DNA from: Sphingorhabdus sp. Alg239-R122
GTDB lineage: Bacteria; Pseudomonadota; Alphaproteobacteria; Sphingomonadales; Sphingomonadaceae
NCBI RefSeq assembly: GCF_900537065.1
Contig: NZ_UNRC01000003.1
Location: forward strand, 124,001 to 188,000
Direction: 5' to 3'
DNA length: 64,000 nucleotides
Part shown: piece after piece, positions 52,924 through 64,000 of the stretch
How positions within the stretch are numbered: the stretch's first letter is position 1
Layout: every line of letters begins with the position of its first letter
Program-made: the position numbers and the translations under genes
The notes under the pieces: model-generated
What the model was told of the DNA's origin: nothing
Databases searched by the model: none
The model's input: the letters and a program-made list of their open reading frames with translations, nothing else

Positions 52924-54143
52924 GTGGCTTGGAAGAAGCAAGAGCACGCGACGCAGCAGATCCGCTGGGCCAGTGGCGGAAGCATTTCGAACTGCCAAAA
53001 GATGTGACTTATCTTGACGGCAATTCGCTTGGGCCGCTTCCCCGAAAGGCGAAATCGGTCATGCAGGATGCAGTGGAGCGGCAATGGGGTCATGACCTGA
53101 TCCGCAGCTGGAACAGCAATGACTGGATTGGCGCGCCGCAACGTATTGGCGGCAAGATTGCGGGCCTGATTGGTGCGGCAGCGGGCGAGGTGATTGTCGC
53201 CGACAGTGTGTCGGTCAATATCTTCAAGCTGATTACCGCGATAGTCCGGCAGCGTGGCGGCACCACCCACATTATCAGTGAGACCGGCAATTTCCCGACA
53301 GACGCGCATGTCGCGGCGGGTGCGGCAGATATATTGGGGCTGGAACTTAAGCTTTTGCCACGTGACGAGATTGTGAGTGCCATCGCAGATGATACAGCGA
53401 TGCTACTGCTCACCCATGTCCATTATAAAACCGGCACGCGTTTTGATATGGCGGCCGTGACGGCTGCTGCAAAGGCAAAAGGCGTACCGGTTATATGGGA
53501 CCTGAGCCACAGTACCGGCGCTGTCCCGCTCGACCTGCCGCGTGATGGCGCACAATATGCCGTGGGATGCGGATATAAATATCTGAACGGCGGTCCGGGA
53601 GCACCCGCTTTCATCTATGTGGCAAAGGACCATCAGGAAGCGCTGCGCTCCCCTTTGCAGGGCTGGATGGGGCACAAAAGACCATTTGCGTTCGAAGATG
53701 CTTATGAGCCCGCATCCGGGCTGGATCGGATGTTGGTGGGGACTCCATCCATATTGTCGATGCTGGCGATGGAGGCAGGCGTGGATATTATGGCAGACGC
53801 CGATATGCAGGCGCTCTGGGAGAAATCGCAGGCGCTGTTCGATTACATGGCCGGCCTCATGGCGGCACGCTGCCCGCAGTTCCAGATGGTTTCACCAACC
53901 GATGCGGCTGAACGTGGCAGCCATATCAGCTTTGCGCACGAACATGCATGGCCGATCAACAATGCCCTGATCGCGCATGGCGTGATTGGCGATTTCCGTG
54001 CGCCCGACATACTCCGTCTTGGCCTGACGCCGCTCTACCTGGGGTTCGAAGATATCTGGCGCACGGTGGATATTCTTGGCGGGATTATGGATAGTGACGA
54101 GTGGCAGAAACCGCAATATAGCGAAGCGGCCAAGGTCACCTGA
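52920..54143 (+). CDS. kynU: Kynureninase
   Basis: The ATG at 52920 gives 407 residues. VTYLDGNSLGPLP opens the PLP fold. LLTHVHYKTGTRFDM, VIWDLSHSTGAVPLDL and VGCGYKYLNGGPGAPAFIYV (PLP lysine in GYKYLNGG) are diagnostic. PLQGWMGH and FRAPDILRLGLTPLYLGFEDIW end it. It splits kynurenine or 3-hydroxykynurenine into anthranilates and alanine. No tryptophan dioxygenase is in the window. Confidence 0.95.
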   Translation: MSGLEEARARDAADPLGQWRKHFELPKDVTYLDGNSLGPLPRKAKSVMQDAVERQWGHDLIRSWNSNDWIGAPQRIGGKIAGLIGAAAGEVIVADSVSVNIFKLITAIVRQRGGTTHIISETGNFPTDAHVAAGAADILGLELKLLPRDEIVSAIADDTAMLLLTHVHYKTGTRFDMAAVTAAAKAKGVPVIWDLSHSTGAVPLDLPRDGAQYAVGCGYKYLNGGPGAPAFIYVAKDHQEALRSPLQGWMGHKRPFAFEDAYEPASGLDRMLVGTPSILSMLAMEAGVDIMADADMQALWEKSQALFDYMAGLMAARCPQFQMVSPTDAAERGSHISFAHEHAWPINNALIAHGVIGDFRAPDILRLGLTPLYLGFEDIWRTVDILGGIMDSDEWQKPQYSEAAKVT

Positions 54144-56592
<2,449 letters not shown>

Positions 56593-56615
56593 TCATCCAG
56601 GTCACGAATAAATGA

Positions 56616-56649
56616 CAAGGTCCGCCAGTAATATTACTGGCGGACCTTG
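56616..56649. terminator. 34-bp perfect palindrome between katG and the HTH gene
   Basis: CAAGGTCCGCCAGTAAT is followed directly by its exact reverse complement. The hairpin lies 24 bases after the katG stop and 34 before the end of the convergent HTH gene, so it can act both ways. There is no long T run, but the stem is very strong. Confidence 0.75.
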
Positions 56650-56682
56650 CCTTGCGATATATGCCGCATTTGTGATGAAAGT

Positions 56683-57168
56683 TTAATTTTTACGCGAGCT
56701 CATAAACTTTTGAAATTGCTGCTGTTCCCATTTTCCGTTGAACACTGAAAATAGACCGAATATCACAAGCGCGTGTAGTGCAATTGCAAAAGCCCAAGCC
56801 AAGCCCACAATTATGACCCAGAGAAAGTCAGGGCTGAGTTTGATGTTCAAAATGTAAAGGCACGGCATCAAGATGATAAAGACAATCCAATTCATATGGA
56901 ATGCCTTTAAATTCTGCACATAGGTTATGGCCTCTTTTTCGGTCTTTTGCGTGTCAATTTGATTGGCTATAGATGTATTCGTCATGGTTTGCTCCTGTAT
57001 CAGTTCGCTGACGCTGGTTTCAAAAACAGCAGCTAGGCATTTTAGAGATTCCAGACTCGCATGATTCCCGTTCTCGATACGCTGGATTGTGCGCACGCTT
57101 AGGCCGGAATGCAGGGCTAGGTCTTCTTGTGACCACCCGCTATCAAGACGTCGTTTTTGAATACTCAT
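56683..57168 (-). CDS. XRE-type HTH protein with C-terminal 2TM domain
   Basis: The ATG at 57168 gives 161 residues. IQKRRLDSGWSQEDLALHSGLSVRTIQRIENG is an XRE helix-turn-helix, with a short linker. Two membrane helices follow (MNWIVFIILMPCLYILNI and FLWVIIVGLAWAFAIALHALVIFGLFSVF, in form). HTH+2TM proteins are membrane-bound regulators, often self-regulating. It may control the peptide genes upstream on the same strand or stand alone. AAGGT precedes the start. Confidence 0.85.
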   Translation of the reverse strand: MSIQKRRLDSGWSQEDLALHSGLSVRTIQRIENGNHASLESLKCLAAVFETSVSELIQEQTMTNTSIANQIDTQKTEKEAITYVQNLKAFHMNWIVFIILMPCLYILNIKLSPDFLWVIIVGLAWAFAIALHALVIFGLFSVFNGKWEQQQFQKFMSSRKN

Positions 57169-57489
57169 CGGTTTTACCTTTCTGTGCTGGTGCAAACCTT
57201 ATGACTTTTGGAGCGTGCGCCTACCACGACACGAAGGCGACATTAACCCGTCACCGGCATGACTCTAGTGGGATAGTATCAGGTTTCAAGAATGCAAAAA
57301 ACCCGGTTCACATTGCTGTGTTCCGGACTTTTTGTTTCAACTCGCCAGCGGTTTTCATACGAACTACGGCCCGTATCCTGGATTGGCATCGTTTAACCAT
57401 GGTGCCGCCGATATTGGTACGCCGTCTATATATGTACAGAAATAATAGACTGATAGCTGGCGTATTTCAGGTTTTCTGCTTCAGGTGCA
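57169..57489. other. Gene-free stretch between the HTH gene and the peptide gene
   Basis: About 320 bases with no convincing frame on either strand. A 30-codon minus frame starting at 57398 reads MVKRCQSRIRAVVRMKTAGE and could be a worn fragment of a mobile-element protein, but I cannot name it. The peptide transcript probably ends here, though no clear terminator is visible. Confidence 0.4.
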
Positions 57490-57711
57490 TTATTCGGTTA
57501 TCGTAATGATAGCTGATGATGCTGCAGAGCCATTGAACCATCTTTTGCCGTCTGTCAGGTCCAAATGCAGGCCAAAGTCAGCTATTGTCGCATCATCATC
57601 GACATCGACACCCTGCTCTTTGAGCAAGTTCAAAAAACTGCTCATGAACGTTACTCTGGCGGTTGGGCTTGTTTCCAATTTTGTACGCAATATTTTCCGT
57701 GATCTAGACAT
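57490..57711 (-). CDS. Putative RiPP precursor peptide (73 residues, YydF-like core)
   Basis: The ATG at 57711 has AGGAG six bases ahead; a longer frame from 57738 overlaps the radical SAM gene and lacks a better site. The peptide has a basic start (MSRSRKILRTKL), an amphipathic leader-like helix (FMSSFLNLLKEQG) and an acidic link (VDVDDDATIADFG). The end is KRWFNGS plus AASSAIITITE. RWFNGS at residues 57-62 resembles the RWILGSGH end I recall for B. subtilis YydF. It is 17 bases behind the YydG-like gene. Peptide status and modification are inferred. Confidence 0.62.
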   Translation of the reverse strand: MSRSRKILRTKLETSPTARVTFMSSFLNLLKEQGVDVDDDATIADFGLHLDLTDGKRWFNGSAASSAIITITE

Positions 57712-57728
57712 TTTTCTCTCCTGTGTAA

Positions 57729-58805
57729 TCAGCTGCATTCAACCAACATGTTCTCGAAGAAGGCAGCAGCATTCTCCTTCCCAAGAATCTGGTCAACCTT
57801 GTCCATTGATTTCAAGATTTCCTGTGTACGATAAAGATCAAAAACCTTGTAAACCCTCTGCGCGATATCATCTTTTTTAAAGATGGCATTGCATGCACTG
57901 CAAGCTCCTGGATATTCATCGAATTTTGGCATTCTGGCAAATAGCTCAGGATCAAGTCGTTTGATTATCTTGTAGAGTTCAGGAAAACCTTCGCGTTTGA
58001 TAACCCGGAACAGGAGCGAGGCCTCAACCCGTGTTCTGATCGCCGAAAGGCCTTCTTCAAATGCATTGCCGACAACGAGCCCTGGTGTTGCTCGATTAAA
58101 TGTCGAGCAACAAGGATAGGTTTTCCCATCCCAAAAAACTACTAGATCATGATATACTCTGCGGTAACATGTCTTCACTTTATCTGTGGCGGCTGCACCA
58201 TAATTAACGTCCCATTTGGTAGCGCGGCCCACTTTCGCAACGATCTTGTCTACCAGATGGACATTATTGACTTCGGTCAGATCAGGCACAAAATTCTTTA
58301 GGGTATCTTCCGGGTTTGTGAAAGTTCCTACAATATAAACAGGGATGCCAGTTGCGGCGACCAATTTGGCTGCGGTGCTAACCGCTTCAGGCGTAACAAA
58401 CTCTGCATGGGAGGGATCGCAGCTTATATTGAGGCGGCGTAAGCCAGTTGCTTTCAAATGAGCTGCAGTTATTTTTGCCTGTGCAGAGTCCGCCCCCCAA
58501 AAACCAGATGTTGCAACAGTGTAGGGAATGGCATGCAGCGCAGCTCGATCGGTCATCTTAAGGAACTCGTCCAGGTAATATAATGGTTCACCGCCAGTGA
58601 AACCTATCGATGAAAAGCAGTCCAGTTCAGCAACCTGATCGATAAGCCGTAAAGCTTCTGCGAGAGGCATTTTCTCTTTACGTTTAGGATTGCAGCCATA
58701 GCAGCAAAAATCGCAGCTAAGCGGACATGTCATGGTAGTATTAAGTACCAAAACGTCTTTTTCTTGTACGTCAGACCATTCGCGCAAATCATCGAATTCA
58801 GACAA
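57729..58805 (-). CDS. Radical SAM peptide-modifying enzyme, YydG (epipeptide epimerase)-like
   Basis: The 358-residue protein binds its cluster with Cys27, Cys31 and Cys34 (CPLSCDFCCYGCNP) and has GFTGGEPLYYLDEF. It shares with recalled YydG the SCDxCC arrangement, a SGFWG segment, GKTYPCCS (Cys232-Cys233, where YydG has its hydrogen-donor Cys), SLLFRVIKREGF and a C-terminal CSACNAIF. YydG turns L-residues of YydF into D-residues. The gene heads a two-gene unit with the 73-residue peptide. It has lower GC than its neighbours and an AT-rich leader. No YydHIJ protease or transporter is near. Confidence 0.8.
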   Translation of the reverse strand: MSEFDDLREWSDVQEKDVLVLNTTMTCPLSCDFCCYGCNPKRKEKMPLAEALRLIDQVAELDCFSSIGFTGGEPLYYLDEFLKMTDRAALHAIPYTVATSGFWGADSAQAKITAAHLKATGLRRLNISCDPSHAEFVTPEAVSTAAKLVAATGIPVYIVGTFTNPEDTLKNFVPDLTEVNNVHLVDKIVAKVGRATKWDVNYGAAATDKVKTCYRRVYHDLVVFWDGKTYPCCSTFNRATPGLVVGNAFEEGLSAIRTRVEASLLFRVIKREGFPELYKIIKRLDPELFARMPKFDEYPGACSACNAIFKKDDIAQRVYKVFDLYRTQEILKSMDKVDQILGKENAAAFFENMLVECS

Positions 58806-59072
58806 GGTAATTCTCCTGACTAAATTAATTTTAATATGCGACCTGAATGATTTTCTTTATAATTTAAGTTATGTCATGCATAACATAATCCTTATTAATC
58901 GTATTTTTACATAACATTTAATTAAAAATTTTTAATGTTATTTAAAAATAGAATAATACTTCATGCTATGTGAATATTTATCTATGTAATGAAATTTAAA
59001 TAACTACTTTATAATCATAACTGTTATTTTACAGAGAATAGTGAATAACAAGTTCAAGAGGCGTTGGTTAGT
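58806..59072 (-). promoter_or_regulatory. Very AT-rich upstream region of the peptide operon with CATAAC repeats
   Basis: CATAACAT occurs at 58879-58886 and 58910-58917. GTTATG-TCATG-CATAAC is an inverted pair near 58868-58884, and ATAACATT/AATGTTAT forms a second (58911-58941). AGGAGAATTACC lies just ahead of the radical SAM ATG on the minus strand. The base composition breaks sharply from both flanks. No gene is seen here. It is probably the promoter and operator array of the peptide genes and marks transferred DNA. Confidence 0.55.
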
Positions 59073-59223
59073 TCACTGCCCTCGATAATGGCGGCCATGG
59101 GCTGCCAAGATGTCAAGATCACCATCCACGTCGGCCAATTCGACATCGACAGTGTAGTTTTTCGCCGTATCAAAGGTCAAAAACGGGTGCGGTTTGAAAT
59201 CGGGCATTTGCGCGGCTGCCATG
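59073..59223 (-). pseudogene. Fragment of an FG-GAP/VCBS repeat protein
   Basis: The last 50 or so codons of a minus frame read PHPFLTFDTAKNYTVDVELA, then DVDGDLDILAAHGRHYRG. This resembles one FG-GAP calcium-binding repeat (DxDGDGDLDIV) with two residues lost. It stops at 59073, where the AT-rich island begins. No signal peptide or further repeats are present. I read it as a remnant of a larger secreted protein broken by the island. Confidence 0.45.
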
Positions 59224-59422
59224 GTTGATTTTGCGGCACCGGTAATCGCATATTTCCAAATACCCATCTGTACCCCCACGCATCTTAATGCGTGTAAAGA
59301 AGATAAACCGTGTATGCATGTCTTGTCCATGGCATATGTACCAAAGAATGAAGCGTGACAAAGCAAAGCCCCGGTCTGCAAGAATGCAAACCGAGGCCTT
59401 TCAATATTAGGTAATGCCGTGC

Positions 59423-60835
59423 TTACGACGAATAATACATATCGAATTCAACCGGTGATGGCGTTGTTTCCAACCGACTGACTTCTTCCCATTTCAGTTC
59501 GAGATAGGCATCGATCTGATCTTTTGTGAATACATCACCTTTGAGCAGAAATTCATGATCGGCTTCGAGTGCTTCAAGAGCTTCACGGAGAGAACCGCAT
59601 ACAGTCGGTACTTCGGCCAGCTCAGCAGGCGGCAGATCATACAGGTTTTTGTCCATTGCCTCGCCCGGATGAATCTTGTTCTGGATACCGTCCAGCCCGG
59701 CCATCAGCAATGCGGCGCAGGAAAGATAGGGGTTAGCCAGCGGATCAGGGAAGCGGAATTCGACACGCTTGGCCTTTTCACCGCTGCCATAGGGAATGCG
59801 GCAAGAGGCCGAGCGGTTGCGGCTCGAATAGGCGAGCAGCACCGGTGCTTCGAAACCTGGAACGAGGCGCTTATAGCTGTTGGTCGCGGGGTTGGTGAAC
59901 GCGTTACATGCCTTGGCATGCTTGATCACGCCGCCAATGTAATGCAGCGCCATATCGGACAGGCCGGCATAGCCATTGCCTGCAAATAGAGGCTTGCTGC
60001 CGTTCCAGATCGACATATGTGTATGCATACCGCTGCCGTTGTCATCTTTGATAGGCTTAGGCATGAAAGTCGCGGTTTTACCGTAAGCATGGGCGACTTG
60101 ATGCACTACATATTTGTACACCTGAATACGGTCGGCGGTCTCAACCAGTGTGCCGAATGTCAGGCCGAGTTCATGCTGCGCCGCGGCGACTTCGTGATGA
60201 TGCTTGTCCATCGGCAGGCCCATTTCCATCATGGTCGCAACCATCTCACCGCGAATATCAACGGCGCTGTCAACAGGCGCGACCGGGAAATATCCACCCT
60301 TGGCGCGCGGGCGGTGGCCCATATTGCCGGTCGGATACTCGGTAGCCGTGTTGGTCGGCAGCTCTATATCGTCAAGCTGAAAGCCCGACCCCGCATAGCC
60401 ATCTTCGATGCGGACATCGTCGAACATAAAGAATTCAGGTTCAGGGCCAACATAGACTGTATCACCAATCCCGGTGGATTTGAGATAGGCCTCTGCACGT
60501 TTTGCGGTGGAACGCGGGTCGCGCGCGTAAAGCTGTCCGGTTCCAGGTTCGACAATGTCGCAAAACAGGATAAGCATTGGCGTTGCAGAAAACGGGTCCA
60601 TATAGGCCGCATCCAGGTCAGGGCGCAGGATCATGTCGGATTCGTTAATCGCTTTCCAGCCTGCGATGGAGGATCCATCGAACATCAGGCCATCTTCCAG
60701 CGCGTCTTCGTCAATGGCATCCGCGCACATAGATAGATGCTGCCACTTGCCGCGCGGGTCGGTGAAACGGACATCGACCCATTCAATGTCATTTTCCTTG
60801 ATCAAGTCTACTATGTCTGCTGGCGATTTGCCCAT
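59423..60835 (-). CDS. glnA: Glutamine synthetase type I
   Basis: The 470-residue protein has [37 protein letters not shown] (ATP/glutamate site), [18 protein letters not shown] and [12 protein letters not shown]. The last carries the Tyr adenylylated by GlnE. It makes glutamine from glutamate and ammonia. It follows the PII gene on the same strand after 63 bases, the usual glnBA order. Confidence 0.97.
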   Translation of the reverse strand: MGKSPADIVDLIKENDIEWVDVRFTDPRGKWQHLSMCADAIDEDALEDGLMFDGSSIAGWKAINESDMILRPDLDAAYMDPFSATPMLILFCDIVEPGTGQLYARDPRSTAKRAEAYLKSTGIGDTVYVGPEPEFFMFDDVRIEDGYAGSGFQLDDIELPTNTATEYPTGNMGHRPRAKGGYFPVAPVDSAVDIRGEMVATMMEMGLPMDKHHHEVAAAQHELGLTFGTLVETADRIQVYKYVVHQVAHAYGKTATFMPKPIKDDNGSGMHTHMSIWNGSKPLFAGNGYAGLSDMALHYIGGVIKHAKACNAFTNPATNSYKRLVPGFEAPVLLAYSSRNRSASCRIPYGSGEKAKRVEFRFPDPLANPYLSCAALLMAGLDGIQNKIHPGEAMDKNLYDLPPAELAEVPTVCGSLREALEALEADHEFLLKGDVFTKDQIDAYLELKWEEVSRLETTPSPVEFDMYYSS

Positions 60836-60898
60836 GTTAGCCCTTTCTGTGCAGTGCCTTTTTTTGTCGGCATTGCCTGCTGGTTGAGATTTGGAAAC

Positions 60899-61460
<562 letters not shown>

Positions 61461-61464
61461 TGTG

Positions 61465-63630
61465 TTATTCTGCGGCCGGTGCTTCGCTATGCTCAGCGCC
61501 GTAATGAGCGCGGTCAATGACATAGGCGCGCACTGCCTCACTTTCTGTCTCTGACAGCACCGGGGCAAAACTGATCATGCCGCCCTGTTTCAGCAGCCCT
61601 TCCAGCACGACGCGGTCCCATGTGTCTTTATCGGCAAGCGTACCTGAACGACGCAGATCGGGAAGCACGCCGCCGCCTACTGCACCGCCGCCATGGCATA
61701 CCGAGCAATAACGCATATATAACTGGCGTCCCTGTGCAACCTGTGCATCTCCGCCTATCCGTTCGGGTGGGTTCCATTCTGCAGGTTCAGTCGCGGGTAG
61801 GGCAGGCAATTGGGCACTGCTGCCCAGCTTCATGACAATAAGGCGCGGAATACTGGGAATGGCATTGGCCGCGCCGCCGCCTTCACCGATAGTGAGTGGA
61901 TAAACGCCGCCTTTGCTGGTCAGAAAAGCGATATATTGTTCGCCGTCCACCATATAGGTGGATGCCCCGCCCAGCACGCCCGATTGTACGTTATAGGACC
62001 AGAGCTGTTCACCGCTATCGGCCGCATAAGCGCGCATTTGACCCAGCGCTGTACCCTGAAACACCAGATTGCCAGCTGTTGTCATGGTGCCGCCGTTCCA
62101 TGGCGTTTCCTGGTCAACCTTCCATGCTATCTCTCCTGTAACCGGATTGATGGCGACCAGCCGCCCTGTTGTTGCCGCGATAGCAGCCTTCACGGCGGCA
62201 CGGTCATCGGGCAGGGTAAAGCCTTCGCCGCTCGCGCCGGTATTGAAACCGATCGGCTTGCGTGCCTTGTCCAGATCATTCATCGGCGGCAGGTATGCCG
62301 CCGCAATCTGCTGCGCCGGGATATAGACTAGGCCTGTGTCCGGGCTGTAGCTCATTGGATGCCAGTTATGCGCGCCAAGCGCGGACGGCATGGCCAGAAA
62401 AGGTTTGCCCGTCCGGTAATAGCGCGCATCAGGGTTTTCGATGGGGCGTCCGGTTTCCAGATCATATCCTGTCGCCCAGTTGATACCGTCGATAAACGGT
62501 TCGGCGGAAACCAGCGATCCATCGGCGCGGTCGAGCACAAAGAAAAACCCGTTTTTGGGTGCCTGCATCAATACCTTGCGGGCCACGCCTTCATAGGTAA
62601 GGTCGGCCAGGATTATCGGCTGGGTAGCGGTGAAGTCCCAACTGTCTGCCGGTGTCTGTTGATAATGCCAGATATATTCACCGGTTTCAGGGTTCAGCGC
62701 GATGATGGAAGAGAGGAAAAGATTGTCACCTTCGCCATTGGAGCGTGCACCGTGATTCCATGGGTTACCATTGCCGGTGCCGATATAGATCTGGTCCAGT
62801 TTGTGGTCGTAAACGATGGCATCCCACACCGTTCCGCCGCCGCCTGATTCAACCCAGTCGCCGCTTTCCGACCATGTTCTGCGTGCGGTTTGCAATACAT
62901 CATCACTGGCCGCACCATCGGCTTCGCCGGTCGGATTGGGAACTGTATAAAACCGCCATTTGAGTGTGCCGTCATTCGCGTCATAGGCGCTGACATAACC
63001 GCGTACGCCAAATTCCGCGCCGCCATTACCGATCAGCACCATGTTTTTCACCACACGCGGCGTCCCGGTGATGGTGTAATTGCCGTCCTCTGGCGTCGTT
63101 TCACTCACCCATAACTGCGCGCCAGTGAGCGCGTCGAGCGCAATCAGCCGGCCATCCAACGTGCCGACATAAATCTTGCCCTTCCAGAATGCGACGCCGC
63201 GATTGACAACGTCACAGCACGCCTTGGCTGCCGTTTCACCCGGCACTTCGGGATCATAGGACCATAGTTCCTCACCAGTTTTTGCATCATAGGCGAACAC
63301 TTTTGACCAGGCAGTGGAAATATACATCCGGCCATCCACTACGACTGGCGTGGCTTCCTGTCCGCGCGCATCAGGCAGGTCAGCATACCATGCTATGCCA
63401 AGCTCGCTGACATTGTCGGTATTGATCTGCGTCAGCGGGCTATAGCGCCGTTCATCATAGCTGTAACCGGTCGCTGCCCAGTTTTTGCCATCACCTGGAT
63501 TCGCAAGATAAGCAGCATCGACTGTGGTGGTTTCGCTACGTTCCTGCTGTGTCTGCTGTACTTTTTCACAGCCTGTCAGCGCAAGCGCCGCCGCCATCAT
63601 GCCAACTAAAATGCCGCGCCCGCTGGGCAT
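61465..63630 (-). CDS. PQQ-dependent quinohemoprotein alcohol dehydrogenase (PQQ domain plus cytochrome c)
   Basis: The 721-residue protein opens with a lipoprotein-type signal (MAAALALTGC, Cys21). The beta-propeller has the vicinal Cys138-Cys139 disulfide (AKACCDVVNRG) that lies over PQQ, repeated W-motifs (TGEELWSYD, TGEIAWKVD, SGEQLWSYN) and GNPWNHGARS. The C-terminal domain carries CSVCHGGGAVGGG with one heme c. This is the type II layout, oxidising alcohols in the periplasm and passing electrons on. PQQ synthesis genes are not in the window. Confidence 0.94.
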   Translation of the reverse strand: MPSGRGILVGMMAAALALTGCEKVQQTQQERSETTTVDAAYLANPGDGKNWAATGYSYDERRYSPLTQINTDNVSELGIAWYADLPDARGQEATPVVVDGRMYISTAWSKVFAYDAKTGEELWSYDPEVPGETAAKACCDVVNRGVAFWKGKIYVGTLDGRLIALDALTGAQLWVSETTPEDGNYTITGTPRVVKNMVLIGNGGAEFGVRGYVSAYDANDGTLKWRFYTVPNPTGEADGAASDDVLQTARRTWSESGDWVESGGGGTVWDAIVYDHKLDQIYIGTGNGNPWNHGARSNGEGDNLFLSSIIALNPETGEYIWHYQQTPADSWDFTATQPIILADLTYEGVARKVLMQAPKNGFFFVLDRADGSLVSAEPFIDGINWATGYDLETGRPIENPDARYYRTGKPFLAMPSALGAHNWHPMSYSPDTGLVYIPAQQIAAAYLPPMNDLDKARKPIGFNTGASGEGFTLPDDRAAVKAAIAATTGRLVAINPVTGEIAWKVDQETPWNGGTMTTAGNLVFQGTALGQMRAYAADSGEQLWSYNVQSGVLGGASTYMVDGEQYIAFLTSKGGVYPLTIGEGGGAANAIPSIPRLIVMKLGSSAQLPALPATEPAEWNPPERIGGDAQVAQGRQLYMRYCSVCHGGGAVGGGVLPDLRRSGTLADKDTWDRVVLEGLLKQGGMISFAPVLSETESEAVRAYVIDRAHYGAEHSEAPAAE

Positions 63631-63737
63631 GCCTGCTTCTCCTGTGTTTCAGGGGAAAAGCTTAGCCATGATGCGGGGTAAAGGTCCAGCCGTTATTTTA
63701 CATTATCCACCGCTATCACTTGCCAGATCAGCAACGC

Positions 63738-64000
63738 TCAATAGGGCGGATTATGAAGGCCCTTGGGGCTTTCGGTAAATATCTCACAGCCGGTTTCAGT
63801 AATGCCGATGCTATGTTCAAACTGCGCAGACAGCGAGCGGTCACGCGTAACCGCTGTCCAGCCATCATCCAGCAATTTGACGCCCGGCTTGCCGACATTG
63901 ATCATCGGTTCGATTGTAAAGAACATGCCTGGTTTCAGCTCGGGCCCTGTGCCTGGCCGTCCCACATGCACCACTTCGGGCGCATCATGGAACAGGCGGC
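63738..64000 (-). CDS. map: Methionine aminopeptidase, C-terminal part (5' end outside window)
   Basis: The frame runs off the window. VHVGRPGTGPELKPGMFFTIEPMIN holds a metal Glu. DGWTAVTRDRSLSAQFEHSIGITETGCEI carries the last conserved metal-binding Glu and His, with the family end. It removes the initiator Met from new proteins. A longer protein than E. coli Map is possible from the tail KGLHNPPY. The gene follows its own direction toward the PQQ dehydrogenase. Confidence 0.92.
   Translation of the reverse strand, partial: RLFHDAPEVVHVGRPGTGPELKPGMFFTIEPMINVGKPGVKLLDDGWTAVTRDRSLSAQFEHSIGITETGCEIFTESPKGLHNPPY

Noticed and set aside
57241-57400. Possible transposase remnant downstream of the peptide gene
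   Set aside because: Only a 30-codon frame without a family motif and no terminal repeats or target duplication could be seen.

Overview
The window looks like chromosomal DNA of an alphaproteobacterium of the Sphingomonadales (Sphingorhabdus/Sphingopyxis-like). The reasons are a moderately high GC content, a TamA-TamB pair, SPOR-nagZ-scpA-scpB-tatA-tatB-tatC in one run, an EcfG-type (GGAAC-N16/17-GTT) promoter, a Tad pilus locus in the cpaA-B-C-D-E/tadB-C order, and TonB receptor and tyrosine-degradation genes. The genus is inference.

Layout. 1-3.8 kb: an acyl-CoA/aldehyde catabolic set (aldehyde dehydrogenase cut by the window edge, thiolase, SDR) followed by a TetR regulator, with two matching palindromes ahead of thiolase and tetR. 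3.8-7.6 kb: a DUF2147 protein, then a beta-helix protein, a diheme cytochrome and a nucleoside phosphorylase in tight series. 7.6-13.6 kb: an arsenic-sugar type cluster (radical SAM protein with no normal start codon, flavin disulfide reductase, ArsM of the algal four-cysteine type, NAD-dependent SDR and two small glycosyltransferases). 13.7-20.2 kb: tyrosine/homogentisate catabolism (maleylacetoacetate isomerase, GFA protein, TonB receptor, MarR, HPPD, VOC protein, fumarylacetoacetate hydrolase), with a clear MarR-type operator on the HPPD promoter. 20.3-27.4 kb: Tad pilus genes on the minus strand, lacking the motor ATPase CpaF and the pilin. 27.5-40.5 kb: mostly housekeeping (rnhA, thrB, ispH, argS, nagZ, scpAB, tatABC), then a tiny entericidin gene behind an EcfG-type promoter with a two-hairpin leader or small RNA. 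40.8-54.1 kb: amidohydrolase, beta-hydroxyacid dehydrogenase, threonine ammonia-lyase, Bpt, TamA/TamB, and a formamidase-like hydrolase with kynureninase. 54.4-59.4 kb: katG, then an AT-rich accessory island with a membrane HTH regulator and a two-gene radical SAM peptide system. 59.4-64 kb: glnA, a PII gene with a sigma-54-like promoter, a PQQ-dependent quinohemoprotein dehydrogenase and the end of map.

Two candidate systems stand out. The first is a radical SAM enzyme resembling YydG, the peptide epimerase of epipeptides, with a 73-residue peptide gene 17 bases downstream whose RWFNGS segment resembles the end of YydF. It sits in a low-GC island without the usual YydHIJ partners. The second is the arsenic cluster, which has ArsM and both arsenosugar-type glycosyltransferases but a radical SAM protein that does not look like classical ArsS, apparently begins at ATC, and lies tail to tail with a methylthioadenosine-type phosphorylase. 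Family assignments rest on motifs read by eye and on recalled family features; no database search was run.
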